Assembly (NCBI GenBank): GCA_958354105.1
Contig: CATWVA010000002.1
Span: 104,872-168,871, forward strand
Reading direction: 5' to 3'
Length of the DNA: 64,000 nucleotides
Source: an uncultured Collinsella sp.
GTDB taxonomy: Bacteria > Actinomycetota > Coriobacteriia > Coriobacteriales > Coriobacteriaceae
The position numbers and the translations under genes were made by a program. Below, piece by piece: positions 9,738 to 18,899 of this stretch. A model generated the notes under the pieces. That model was given only the letters and a program-made list of their open reading frames with translations. It had not been told where the DNA came from and searched no databases. Each line of letters starts with the position of its first letter. Positions within the stretch are counted from its first letter, which is position 1.

Positions 9738-10432
9738 AACGCGCCTTTATGTCCGAGCTCGCCATCGTTCGCTCACTTGTCCCGAGCATTGCGGGTGTCG
9801 GCTTGTTCATATTCGTCGTGCTGACCCTTGCCAACGCATCGGACGGCGATTCCGGCATGAGCGCCGGCGCCTGCGCGGTCAGCGCCATGTCACCCATCAT
9901 GGTCATGAGCTCGCTGGCCGGCTTCGACAATCAAAACGGATGGGAGCGTTATCGGGCAACGCTGCCCTTCTCGCGCAAAGACATTATTTGTGCCCGCTAC
10001 CTGAGCGTTATTGTCTTCTCCGCCGCCATGGCATGTGCAGCTACGCTTTTGAGTATCGTCGCCATCCCGCTCTTCAACAGCGCGGGCATTCCTTCGACGG
10101 GACAGACGGTCTTTGAGATCGCAATAGCCTCGGCAGCATCGATGCTCATCTCCCTCATGATGGTGTTTTTGGCGCAGCCGCTGTTCTTTCGCCTTGGACA
10201 CATGGAGGCGCTGCGCCTATCCGTTGGCCTGTTTGCCCTGCTCGGGTGCCTTGCCATGGCCACGCTGAGCTCCTCCAACCCCATTAGCAACTGGCTTATG
10301 TCGATTGCCGGAGCAAATCCCGATCCCGCCGTCCTCGGCTGCCTGTGCGCAGGAATTGCCGTACTGGCCCTCGTGCTCTTTGCACTGAGTTGCGCCATCA
10401 GTACCAAGGTCTATCGAGCACGCGACCTGTAG
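9734..10432 (+). CDS. ABC-2 type permease
   Basis: A 232-residue membrane protein with about six hydrophobic segments, translated from an ATG overlapping the ATPase stop by 4 bp. The segment AMSPIMVMSSLAGFDNQNGWERYRATLPFSRKDIICARYLS is typical of ABC-2 permeases of the YtrC/antibiotic-export group: a loop with WERY..LPFSR just before a helix. It completes the GntR-ATPase-permease operon. The substrate is unknown. Confidence 0.82.
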   Translation: MKRAFMSELAIVRSLVPSIAGVGLFIFVVLTLANASDGDSGMSAGACAVSAMSPIMVMSSLAGFDNQNGWERYRATLPFSRKDIICARYLSVIVFSAAMACAATLLSIVAIPLFNSAGIPSTGQTVFEIAIASAASMLISLMMVFLAQPLFFRLGHMEALRLSVGLFALLGCLAMATLSSSNPISNWLMSIAGANPDPAVLGCLCAGIAVLALVLFALSCAISTKVYRARDL

Positions 10433-10614
10433 GCAGGCGCGGTATCATCGGACATGCGCCACAGATCGGCGTGGCCCATTATTGGGAAGGCGCTCAACCC
10501 GTGTCGTGGATTACAGCAGCATTTTGAAAATAACGACCCGTCAAAGGGCACAAGCTCAAGTTGAACACCCTCACACCGGGCTTGAGATGTTTGTATTGAC
10601 CGTGCGCCGCCGTG

Positions 10615-11916
10615 CTACTTGCGCAGCGGCTTGGGCAGCGGAATGCCAGCGGCGATAACGGCGGCGATGATCATGCAGACGATACCCTTGAGCGGGAAAC
10701 ACATGAGCAGCAAGCCCACAACCATGACCGGCTGACGCATAACGGCGCCCATCGTCGAGGCCGTGCAGACGGCGACGCAAAAGACCGGATCGGCGCCGGT
10801 AAGGATAGCGAAGCCGTAGCCCAAGCTCACGCCCGAAAAGATAACCGGGAAGAAGTGACCGCCGCGCCAGCCCAGGTTGATGAGGGCGGGCGTCAGCATG
10901 GCCTTGACCAGACCGGTCGCGATAAGCACGCCGGCGGGAATGGTCAGATAGGTCTCCATGAGCACGTCGGCTTGGGTCTCGCCGGCAAACATGGTGTAGG
11001 GCAGGACCGTGCCACAGATGGCGAGCGCCAGACCGGCTAGCATGGCCTTGACGACAGGGCGCTCCCCTATGGCATGGGACAGTGCCTCGCTTGCATGCTC
11101 AGAGACAAAGTACAGCCAGCCGCATACGGTGCCGACCAACGCCAGCGGAATGAGCCAGACAAGTTCCAGGTTGCCCACCTGAGCGGACTCGAACCTGGGC
11201 ATGCCCATGCCGCCGCCCATAAGCTGGCCGAGCAGCAGGTAGGTACCCAGACCGCCGGCAATCGCAATGCCGTAGACCACGGTCTTTTGCGCCTTGGGAA
11301 GCTTGATCGTGATCTCATCGGACGCGGACTCATCGTCATTAGCGCCCTGGCCGTCGGCGCTACCGGCGAGCGGCGCCACAAAGCCAAACACGGGCGCGGT
11401 GAAGAGCGCCGTCAGGGCAGCCTGAGTACCCAGCAGTGTGAGCTGCCTAAACTCGGCGCCAAAGCGACGCATGCGGTCGCCGATCCAGCTGCACAGACCT
11501 GCGATAACGCCGGTCAGGCCGGCCTCCGGTCCAATGCTTCCGCCAAACAGCAGCGGCAGCAATGCCGCAAGCGAAAGCTTGCCCAAGTTGTCGTACGGGT
11601 AGCGGCCGTCGCGCTTTACCTTGGCCATCACTTGGTTGAGGTCATCGGTCTTGGTGCCCGTAAGCTTTTCGTACAGACCGATCAGCAGGCCGCCCAGCAG
11701 GCAGACGGAAAACGGATACGGCAAAAAACCGAACGGACCGCTCGCGAGCTCGGGCGAAGCGACGCCCAGCATATGCGGAATCTCGGTCCATAGATAGTCG
11801 ATACCGTGCTCCATCGCAAAGAAAAACAGCCAGACCGCGGCGCCTGCAAACGCACCGGTCACGGCTACGCTAACTAAAAACAGCGCACGGTTTTTGGGTT
11901 TTGCAAGGTTGTCCAT
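10615..11916 (-). CDS. ClC family chloride channel or transporter
   Basis: A 433-residue protein with about ten membrane helices. Anion-site motifs of the ClC family are recognisable: GGSIGPEAGLTG (equivalent to GREGP) and GWRGGHFFPVIFSGVSLGYG (equivalent to GxFxP). The usual GSGIP motif is poorly conserved, so the transport mode (channel or H+ antiport) and ion are uncertain. A charged internal loop (ANDDESASDEITIKLPKAQK) lies between the halves. Start ATG 11916 follows GGGAGG. It is a single gene. Confidence 0.8.
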   Translation of the reverse strand: MDNLAKPKNRALFLVSVAVTGAFAGAAVWLFFFAMEHGIDYLWTEIPHMLGVASPELASGPFGFLPYPFSVCLLGGLLIGLYEKLTGTKTDDLNQVMAKVKRDGRYPYDNLGKLSLAALLPLLFGGSIGPEAGLTGVIAGLCSWIGDRMRRFGAEFRQLTLLGTQAALTALFTAPVFGFVAPLAGSADGQGANDDESASDEITIKLPKAQKTVVYGIAIAGGLGTYLLLGQLMGGGMGMPRFESAQVGNLELVWLIPLALVGTVCGWLYFVSEHASEALSHAIGERPVVKAMLAGLALAICGTVLPYTMFAGETQADVLMETYLTIPAGVLIATGLVKAMLTPALINLGWRGGHFFPVIFSGVSLGYGFAILTGADPVFCVAVCTASTMGAVMRQPVMVVGLLLMCFPLKGIVCMIIAAVIAAGIPLPKPLRK

Positions 11917-12042
11917 CGGGGCCTCCCGTGGTCAAAATCGACAAGGATACGTTTTATTGTAAGACGGGCACAGCGCGGACGTGCCGACCATCCACGCCGC
12001 GAACGGCGCCATTGGGCGCCGCACGTGCGATAGGCCTACGGC

Positions 12043-12576
12043 TTAGCTGCCGATAATCGATGCGATCTCGTGCAGGTCCTCGGCAAAGTAAATGCCTTGC
12101 TGGCGCCTCGGGCTCGAAAGCCCCTTATCAATCATGTGCTCGAGCAGCGCCTTGAGGTCGTTGTAGTAACCGTTCAGGTTGTACAGGATGCACGGTGCGC
12201 TCAGATGTCCCAACGACACGGCCGACATGACCTCGGCAATCTCCTCGAGCGTGCCCGTACCGCCCGGAAAGGCGACGAACGCATCGCCGAGCTCGATCAT
12301 CTTGGCCTTACGCTCGGCCATGTCGCTCGTCACGATCAGGTCATCGATACCATCGTGCTGAAACTCGGCCTCGATAAAAAAGCTCGGCTCAACACCGGTC
12401 ACGCACCCGCCGGCATCGAGCACGCTATCGGCGAGCGCGCCCATCAGTCCCGACTTGGACCCGCCGTATACCAGCGCGTGGCCGTTGGAGCCAATCCATG
12501 TGCCGAGCTGCCGCACCGCAGGCAGAAACGCCGGGTCGTTACCGACGCTGGCGCCCAGGTATACCGTAATATTCAT
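12043..12576 (-). CDS. LOG family protein (TIGR00730 type)
   Basis: A 177-residue Rossmann-like protein. It has the family motifs GGSKSGLMG (for GGxxGLMG) and PGGTGTLEE, the phosphoribohydrolase site of LOG proteins, which cleave nucleoside 5'-monophosphates such as cytokinin ribotides. In bacteria the physiological substrate is often unknown. ATG 12576 has GAGGGGG upstream, and the protein starts MNITVYLGAS as expected; the open frame further upstream overlaps the channel gene and is not used. It lies 37 bp after the K+ channel gene on the same strand. Confidence 0.88.
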   Translation of the reverse strand: MNITVYLGASVGNDPAFLPAVRQLGTWIGSNGHALVYGGSKSGLMGALADSVLDAGGCVTGVEPSFFIEAEFQHDGIDDLIVTSDMAERKAKMIELGDAFVAFPGGTGTLEEIAEVMSAVSLGHLSAPCILYNLNGYYNDLKALLEHMIDKGLSSPRRQQGIYFAEDLHEIASIIGS

Positions 12577-12613
12577 ATTTTTGTCCCCCTCATCGTGACG
12601 CGCGGCGCCCGCC

Positions 12614-13033
12614 CTAGCGTCGGCGATATTCGCGCACGCGGCGCGACAGGTCGGCGAGCTCATCGCGATCGAGCTCTTCCAGGTGCTCAAGATCGTCCAT
12701 AAAGCGCGCCATGGTGTCCTTTTGGCGCATCTTGATGAGCGTATTGCAGTAGTTCACCGCCACGCCCGTGAGCATGGCGATGTAGAAGATGCTGATGACG
12801 CTCAAAACGACGGTGATAGCGCGGGCAACCGGCGTTTCGGCCGGGATATCGCCAAAGCCGATCGTCGATACGGTCTCAAAGCTAAACCAGAGGCCATCGC
12901 CAAACGTAAGGGTCGAAGGGTCGGACAGCCAGACGACCGTCGAGCACAGCAGGTAGAAGATAAGGAACAGGCCGGTGATGCGCGCAAAGCCAGCCTGGCG
13001 CAACACGTCGGCAAGCGTCCTCAACTTGTTCAT
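12614..13033 (-). CDS. Two-helix potassium channel family protein
   Basis: A 139-residue membrane protein with the pore layout helix (about 18-38), re-entrant loop with selectivity filter TIGFGD, and helix (about 68-92). The filter is a close variant of TVGYGD, so K+ selectivity is likely. A charged C-terminal tail of about 45 residues (KDTMARFMDDLEHLEELDRDE) could form a coiled coil for tetramer assembly. No RCK domain is fused. ATG 13033 is preceded by AAAAGGGG. It probably shares a transcript with the LOG gene. Confidence 0.85.
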   Translation of the reverse strand: MNKLRTLADVLRQAGFARITGLFLIFYLLCSTVVWLSDPSTLTFGDGLWFSFETVSTIGFGDIPAETPVARAITVVLSVISIFYIAMLTGVAVNYCNTLIKMRQKDTMARFMDDLEHLEELDRDELADLSRRVREYRRR

Positions 13034-13087
13034 CGCGACCCCTTTTCCCAGACGCCCCATCACGTTGCTCGGTATTGTCGCACATCC

Positions 13088-13199
13088 GGCACTTGGGGAC
13101 GTTCCTTTTGTGTCAAACAGATTGGGAACGTCCCTAAGTGCCAACTCCGGCAAAGAGTGTCCCCAGCGACTAGTCGTTTAAGAACGTCCCCAATGACTA
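13088..13199. repeat. GGGGACGTTC-type palindromic repeat (two hairpins)
   Basis: The first hairpin (13088-13142) has arms GGCACTTGGGGACGTTCC and GGAACGTCCCTAAGTGCC, with one mismatch. The second (about 13155-13199) contains TGTCCCCAGCGACTAGTCG and AAGAACGTCCCCAATGACT. The same sequence family occurs at 461-540 and 20142-20199. It lies in the gap between the K+ channel gene and the hybrid kinase gene. Confidence 0.8.
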
Positions 13200-13272
13200 C
13201 CCATCTGCCGGGTGTTAGGGTGGCTGAGCTGGTATCCTTATGCGGTATTATCTCGACTCGATAGGATTGCCT

Positions 13273-16077
13273 GTGAAACCTTCCGCCGTCCTTCGCTTAG
13301 CTCTATATCGCACCCTAGCCGTCGCGCTTGCTGCGCTCACACTACTGAGCGCCGTCATGCCCACCCCGGCCTTTGCCGCCGACTCCGACCAGCAGGTCAA
13401 GACGGTCCGCGTTGGCTGGCTCGTCAACAACAAAGGCTTCCAGGAAGGCACGCCGGGCGAGCGCCTCTCGGGATGGGGCTACGAGTACCTCCAGACCCTC
13501 TCGTATTACACAAAGGGCTGGCAATACGAATACGTTAGCGGCACCTTCTCCGAGCTTATGGACATGCTCGAGGCGGGCGAAATCGACCTCATGCCCAACA
13601 TCTCGTATTCGGCAGAGCGCGAGCAGAAGCTGCTCTTTTCCTCGAACCCCGAGGGCACTGAGCGCTACTACATCTACGCCAGGCCCGATCGCGACGACCT
13701 TGCCAAAGGCGACCCCCAGGCGCTCCAAGGCCTTACCATCGGCTGCAACGCCGGCGTTATGCAAGCTATCGTCGGCCAGCAGTGGCTCGCCGACGAAGGC
13801 GTTACCTGCACCTATAAAGAAATCGACACCGGCAGTGCCCTCTTTGAGGCGCTTGCAGACGGCGAGGTCGACGCCGTCATCATGAACGACACCATTTCGT
13901 CGCCCGATGCGTCACCCATGTTCTACGTAGGCTCGAGCGACTACTATTTTGCCGTTCCCAAAAGCCGCCCTGACCTGATGAACGACATCAACGCCGCCAT
14001 GGCGACCATCGCCCGCGATAACCCGCGCTATAACGAGGAAGTCAAATCGAGTTACTCGACCCAAAACAGTGGCTCGTCATCGCTCACCGGCACCGAGACC
14101 ACCTGGCTCAAAGAAAACGGCAATACCATCACGCTCGGCTATCTTAAAAACCAACTTCCCTACTGTACGCAAAATGACGACGGCGAAATGGAAGGGTCGC
14201 TCGCCTCGCTTGCAACGACGTTGCACGACAAGTTTGGCATTACGGTCAATACAATCGCACTCTCGAACAACAAGCAAATGATCAAAGCCCTTTTCAACGG
14301 AACCATCGATGTCGCCCTGCCGTTGTTTCGCGACTACTGGCTCGCCGAGCAGACAGGGGTCATCCAGTCAAACTCGATGGGAACGGTTTCGCTGACCGCC
14401 ATTCACAGTGGCAAAAACCTGAACAGCGACCTTAAGAACATCGCTTGTACAAAGAGCACAATCGTTAACCGTTTTGAGCTCGAAAGTCTCTTTCCGAACG
14501 CAACGGTAACCGAGTATTCGAATGACGGCGAGGTGCTCAAAGCCCTCAATGAGGGGAAGGCACGTTGCATCATTGTCTCCAGCACGCGCCTGGAAACTCT
14601 CCGCGACATCTACGACATCGAGGATTTCGAAACACAGGAACTCACCAACACGGCGCAACTATCGTGTTTAATTTCGCGCGGCAAGCCCGAGCTGCTGGGA
14701 ATCATCAATAAGGGCATCGTCAATGCAGGTGAATCGCTCTCTGCAAACAGCTATTTCCCCACATCGTACTCGGCGCAAGAATCGGATGCGTTCCGACTTC
14801 TCTACCGCAACCGCATCGTCATTGCGGCAGTCGTCATCTGCATTTTGCTCACCGGCATCATCATCCTTGTCTGGTCGCTTTACCGCGCACAGACAGAACG
14901 GCAGAAAGCTGATGCCGCCAACGCCGCCAAAGCCGCTTTCCTCACGCGCATGAGCCACGACATCCGCACGCCGCTCAACGGCATCCTGGGTCTTATCGAA
15001 ATTGAGGAATTGAGAGAAGGCGACATGCAGGTCGCCCGCGAAAGCCGCGCCAAGGCGCGCGTTGCCGCCAATCACCTGCTGTCACTGATTAACGACATCC
15101 TCGAGATGGGCAGGATCGAGGAGCGCAAAGTGACACTCGAGCACGAATCATTCAACCTTAAAGAGCTGTGCGACAATGCGCTCGTACTGTGCAAGCTCCG
15201 CGCATCGGACCGCGGCATAACCATGCTCGACACCAGCGAGCCCTACGCTGTCGACCAATATATGATCGGCAGCCCCACCCATATTCGGCAGATCATTGTC
15301 AACCTGCTCGACAACAGCATCAAGTACAACAAGCACGGAGGCACCGTCACGTTCTCATCGACCATCAAACCGGTCGACGACGAGCACGCCGCGTTTTGCT
15401 TTAGCGTCTCGGATACCGGCATTGGTATGACATCCGAGTTTTTGGCACACATTTACGAGCCGTTTGCCCAGGAAGGCGACGATGCGCGCAGCAAGTTCCA
15501 AGGAACCGGCATTGGCATGTCTATCGTCAAATCACTCATCGATATGATGGGCGGCACGATTGAGATTTCGAGTGAGGTTGGCGTGGGGAGTACGTTTAAC
15601 GTCCAGATTCCGCTCGAGATCGACAAGAACCCTCAGGCAAAAGAACGTACGGACGAGCAGGCATACAGTTGCTCGCTTGCAGACATGAACGTTCTTTTGG
15701 CAGAAGATAACGAGCTCAATGCCGAGATTGCCCAGGCTCTGCTCGAAAGCGAGGGCATCGTCGTAACTCGCGCCGCCGACGGCAACGAAGCGGTCGACCT
15801 ATACGTTGGCCGTCCCGCGGGTAGCTTCGATGCGATTCTTATGGACATCATGATGCCGGGCATGGACGGCTACGAGGCAACCCGCGCGATCCGCCTGAGC
15901 GAAAAGGCCGATGCGGCCGACATCCCCATCATCGCGCTCACCGCCAACGCCTTTGCCGAAGACGCCAAGGCGGCACACGATGCCGGTATGAACGCCCATC
16001 TGCCCAAACCGCTCGACTTTAGCAAGCTCAAAAACATACTCGCCTGTATCAAGAAATACGGATCCGTTTCGCTATAG
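13273..16077 (+). CDS. BvgS-like hybrid sensor histidine kinase with two periplasmic binding domains
   Basis: About 934 residues. A signal peptide ends near AFAADSDQQ. Two SBP_bac_3 solute-binding folds follow (roughly 40-260 and 275-500), then one membrane helix (IVIAAVVICILLTGIIILVW). Next are a HisKA domain with MSHDIRTPLNGILG (phospho-His), an HATPase domain (NLLDNSIKYN, SDTGIGMTS, GTGIGMSIVK) and a C-terminal receiver with phospho-Asp in ILMDIMMPGMDGYEATR. BvgS/EvgS proteins sense small molecules this way. No HPt domain or partner regulator is adjacent, so the output is unknown. GTG 13273 (AGGA upstream) is preferred over ATG 13240. Confidence 0.88.
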   Translation: MKPSAVLRLALYRTLAVALAALTLLSAVMPTPAFAADSDQQVKTVRVGWLVNNKGFQEGTPGERLSGWGYEYLQTLSYYTKGWQYEYVSGTFSELMDMLEAGEIDLMPNISYSAEREQKLLFSSNPEGTERYYIYARPDRDDLAKGDPQALQGLTIGCNAGVMQAIVGQQWLADEGVTCTYKEIDTGSALFEALADGEVDAVIMNDTISSPDASPMFYVGSSDYYFAVPKSRPDLMNDINAAMATIARDNPRYNEEVKSSYSTQNSGSSSLTGTETTWLKENGNTITLGYLKNQLPYCTQNDDGEMEGSLASLATTLHDKFGITVNTIALSNNKQMIKALFNGTIDVALPLFRDYWLAEQTGVIQSNSMGTVSLTAIHSGKNLNSDLKNIACTKSTIVNRFELESLFPNATVTEYSNDGEVLKALNEGKARCIIVSSTRLETLRDIYDIEDFETQELTNTAQLSCLISRGKPELLGIINKGIVNAGESLSANSYFPTSYSAQESDAFRLLYRNRIVIAAVVICILLTGIIILVWSLYRAQTERQKADAANAAKAAFLTRMSHDIRTPLNGILGLIEIEELREGDMQVARESRAKARVAANHLLSLINDILEMGRIEERKVTLEHESFNLKELCDNALVLCKLRASDRGITMLDTSEPYAVDQYMIGSPTHIRQIIVNLLDNSIKYNKHGGTVTFSSTIKPVDDEHAAFCFSVSDTGIGMTSEFLAHIYEPFAQEGDDARSKFQGTGIGMSIVKSLIDMMGGTIEISSEVGVGSTFNVQIPLEIDKNPQAKERTDEQAYSCSLADMNVLLAEDNELNAEIAQALLESEGIVVTRAADGNEAVDLYVGRPAGSFDAILMDIMMPGMDGYEATRAIRLSEKADAADIPIIALTANAFAEDAKAAHDAGMNAHLPKPLDFSKLKNILACIKKYGSVSL

Positions 16078-16119
16078 TTTGTGCTCAACCACCATGCACA
16101 GCCAGAAAGGAAGCCAACG

Positions 16120-16599
16120 ATGTTTAGGCCCTTACGTCGAAAGAAACGCGCCATCACTGACGAGGAAGCGCGCGAGTTGCTCGCCACCTGTAAGCGCGGC
16201 GTCTTTGCCGTCAACGGCGATGATGGCTACCCCTATGCCATTCCCGTCAACTACTTCTTTGACGCCGAGCACGACAAGATTTATTTCCATGGCGCCAAGG
16301 CCGGCCACAAGGTCGATTCGCTCAGGCGTGACGATAAAGTCTGCTTTACCGTTTACGGCAACGAGTGGTACAAGGACGGCGACTGGGCTCCTTACGTCAT
16401 GAGCACCGTGGTCTTTGGCCGTTGCCGCCTGGTAGATGAAGCGCCTGCGTTTATCGAGGACAAAGTCCGTCAGCTCGCGCTTAAGTACTACCCTTCTGCC
16501 GAAGAAGTCGAGGAAGAAATCGCCAAAGACATCAAGGGCGTCCAACTCTACGAGATTTCGATTGAGCATCTTTGCGGCAAGCAGATTCACGAAAAGTAG
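16120..16599 (+). CDS. Pyridoxamine 5'-phosphate oxidase-like flavin-binding protein
   Basis: A 159-residue split-barrel protein of the PNPOx-like superfamily, close to NimA-type nitroreductase relatives common in gut anaerobes. Landmarks are LATCKRGVFAVNGDDGYPYAIPVNYFFD and KIYFHGAKAGHKVDSLRRDDKVCFTVYG. Such proteins bind FMN, heme or F420; the substrate cannot be assigned. ATG 16120 follows AAAGGAAG, and the upstream in-frame GTG at 16081 lacks a good site. It lies 42 bp after the hybrid kinase, possibly co-transcribed. Confidence 0.82.
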   Translation: MFRPLRRKKRAITDEEARELLATCKRGVFAVNGDDGYPYAIPVNYFFDAEHDKIYFHGAKAGHKVDSLRRDDKVCFTVYGNEWYKDGDWAPYVMSTVVFGRCRLVDEAPAFIEDKVRQLALKYYPSAEEVEEEIAKDIKGVQLYEISIEHLCGKQIHEK

Positions 16600-16632
16600 C
16601 GAATGCGAAAAACGCGCTCGCTACCCTCTGCG

Positions 16633-16673
16633 CCCCATGTGCCCACGCATTTTGACGGCGTGGGCACATGGGG
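16633..16673. terminator. Perfect 16-bp inverted repeat between convergent genes
   Basis: Arms CCCCATGTGCCCACGC and GCGTGGGCACATGGGG around a 9-nt loop lie between the stop codons of the PNPOx-like and PatB genes. There is no U-tract on either side, so it may act as a roadblock or RNA-stability hairpin more than a classic intrinsic terminator. Confidence 0.65.
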
Positions 16674-16695
16674 CAGCACTCGAATCGAGCGCCCC

Positions 16696-17907
16696 CTATA
16701 CCCCAAAAACGTAGCGGTCCAGGCGCTCACACGCCTCCTTTACCCGCGAAAGCGGCAGTGCCAGATTCACGCGGATGTGACAAGGCCCGTGGAACGGACG
16801 GCCATCCTGATACCCCACGCCCACGCGCGCCCCCTCGTCAAGCAGCCACTGAATATCGCGGCCATGCTCGCGACACCACTCGGTGCAGTCCAGAAACACC
16901 ATGTACGTGCCCTGCGGACGCGAATAGGACACGCCCTCAAAATGCTCGTCAACGTAATTGCAAAAGTAGTCAACGTTGGCATCGATGACCTCATTGAGCT
17001 CATCGAGCCACTCGTAGCCTTGCGGCTGGTAGGCACCGATAAGCGCATGCATGGAGAGGACGTTCATCTCGTTGTAGTGAGTCTTGTTGGACACGGCGCA
17101 CACGCGGTCGCGCAGCGTCTCGTTATAGATGATGTGGTAGCTGCCGACCAGGCCCGCCAGGTTAAACGTCTTGCTGGGCGCATAGAGGGCAACCGTGCGC
17201 ATGCGGGCATCCTCGCTCACCGACTGCGTCGGGATATGCTTGTGACCCGGCAGGATGATATCGGACCAAATCTCATCCGAGATCACCACGCAATCGTGCT
17301 GGCGATAGATATCCATGGCGCGCTCGATCTCGTCGCGCTCCCATACGCGGCCGCAGGGATTGTGCGGCGAGCAGAACACGGCGGCATGGATGTGGTTTTG
17401 GGCGAGCTTGCGCTCCATGTCCTCAAAATCCATGCGCCACACGCCCTGATCGTCGAGCTTAAGCGGGCTGTGGACAATGCGATAGCCCGCGGCCTCGATG
17501 GACTTGGTAAAGCCGATGTAGGTGGGACTGTGGACCAGCACCGCATCGCCCGGCTGGACATATGCGCGCAACGTCGACACGACACCGCCCAGTACGCCGT
17601 TTTCGTAGCCGATATGCTCAGGGAGCAGGCCTTCGACGCCATTACGGCGGGTCTGCCATTCGATGATGCGGTCGAAGTACTCGTCGCGCGGATTGAAATA
17701 GCCAAACATGGGATGCTGGGCGCGCTGAATGATGTACTCCTGGACCGTGGGCACCGTGGCAAAGTTCATGTCCGCTACCCACATGGGGATGCGGTCGAAG
17801 CCCTCGTCGGGTGCGTTCGGAGCCATGCCGGGAATTTCTCCCCAGGAGTCAACGGCGATGGCGTCCATGCCGTGGCGGTCGATAAGCGAGGTAAAGTCGT
17901 ATTTCAT
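16696..17907 (-). CDS. MalY/PatB family PLP-dependent C-S lyase or aminotransferase
   Basis: A 403-residue fold-type I PLP enzyme. Typical MalY/PatB landmarks are the N-terminal RIPMWVADMNFATVPTVQEYI, CSPHNPCGRVW, VVISDEIWSDIILPG and the PLP-lysine motif APSKTFNLAGL. PatB-type enzymes cleave cystathionine or cysteine (beta-lyase) releasing H2S or homocysteine; some act as aminotransferases or modulate regulators. The C-terminal RVNLALPLSRVKEACERLD contains the carboxylate-binding Arg. ATG 17907 follows GGGAG. It is monocistronic. Confidence 0.9.
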   Translation of the reverse strand: MKYDFTSLIDRHGMDAIAVDSWGEIPGMAPNAPDEGFDRIPMWVADMNFATVPTVQEYIIQRAQHPMFGYFNPRDEYFDRIIEWQTRRNGVEGLLPEHIGYENGVLGGVVSTLRAYVQPGDAVLVHSPTYIGFTKSIEAAGYRIVHSPLKLDDQGVWRMDFEDMERKLAQNHIHAAVFCSPHNPCGRVWERDEIERAMDIYRQHDCVVISDEIWSDIILPGHKHIPTQSVSEDARMRTVALYAPSKTFNLAGLVGSYHIIYNETLRDRVCAVSNKTHYNEMNVLSMHALIGAYQPQGYEWLDELNEVIDANVDYFCNYVDEHFEGVSYSRPQGTYMVFLDCTEWCREHGRDIQWLLDEGARVGVGYQDGRPFHGPCHIRVNLALPLSRVKEACERLDRYVFGV

Positions 17908-18019
17908 GCTGAGCTCCCGTGCAAAGCGGATTGTTTCGGTAGGCGTTATTGTCCACCAGCGTGGGCGGTTTTGACATGGGGTTTGGCGCTTAATTTGACG
18001 GGTGCGGACGAATGGCTGG

Positions 18020-18757
18020 TTAGTCTTGCGCGTCGTTGATGGCGGTTACCGTCAGCCTTGTTCCGTCGACCGTAAACGATATGTCGAGCCCGGCGTAGGC
18101 CAAGTGGTAAACGCGGTTGGGCTCGTGCTTGCTACCCGCACGGCGCGGATCTTGGCGAAGGACCTCGACCAAGCCGGGGAGCTTTGCAGGCGGGACCATA
18201 TCTTTCAGCGCTTGTGGGAACTCAACATCGAGCTCTTGCCACGGCGCGTCCTCAATCCAGCCGCCCGTCGCATCCGGGTGACAGTCGGCAAATGGAATGT
18301 AGGGCTTGATGTCGTAGATGGGCGTGCCGTCGCGCAGGTCGGCCCCCAGTATATGGATGATCGGGCCATCATCGGTGAGCTCAACACGGCTGAGCTTGAC
18401 GCAGGTGAGCCCGATGGGATTAGGGCGAAACGGACTGCGTGTGGCAAACACGCCCACACGCTCGGCTCCACCCAGACGCGGCGGGCGCACGGTTTTCGAC
18501 CATTTTGCGTTGGTGCCGGACCTGTCCTGCGTTTTGGCATCGGCGGCTATGTCCTTAGCCGTGCCACCGGGCGTTCCGTTTTCGAAGCACCATAGCAGCC
18601 ATAGGTGAGAGAAGGAGTCCAGACCCTCAACTGCAGCGTTGGAGGCAAATTCCGGCTCAAAGACGATGCGCCCCTGCAGATGGGGCGCCAAAAAGCTGTT
18701 GCGTGGGATGCCGAACTTCTGCGGCAGGTCGGTATGTATGTGTGCAATAGGTTCCAT
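18020..18757 (-). CDS. tRNA (N6-threonylcarbamoyladenosine-37) methyltransferase TrmO-like
   Basis: A 245-residue protein of the TrmO/YaeB (UPF0066) family, which methylates t6A37 to m6t6A in certain tRNAs using SAM. Landmarks are GIPRNSFLAPHLQGRIVFEPEF, DSFSHLWLLWCFE, the signature RSPFRPNPIGLTCVKL, and a C-terminal DPRRAG segment. Start choice is between ATG 18757 (MEPIAHIHTD) and ATG 18766 (MTGMEP); neither has a strong ribosome binding site. The open frame continues upstream into the divergent regulator gene and is not coding there. Confidence 0.88.
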   Translation of the reverse strand: MEPIAHIHTDLPQKFGIPRNSFLAPHLQGRIVFEPEFASNAAVEGLDSFSHLWLLWCFENGTPGGTAKDIAADAKTQDRSGTNAKWSKTVRPPRLGGAERVGVFATRSPFRPNPIGLTCVKLSRVELTDDGPIIHILGADLRDGTPIYDIKPYIPFADCHPDATGGWIEDAPWQELDVEFPQALKDMVPPAKLPGLVEVLRQDPRRAGSKHEPNRVYHLAYAGLDISFTVDGTRLTVTAINDAQD

Positions 18758-18899
18758 GCCGGTCATTGTACGGCATGAAGGTGTGAGGCGTCGTGCGCAA
18801 TTCTTTGTCGCGGTCCCCCGTCGTGCAACCAACGGTTGCTTGGAAGGGCGTCTGCCGCCGCGTATGCTTAAAGCCATCAACCAGCAGAAAGGAGCCGCT

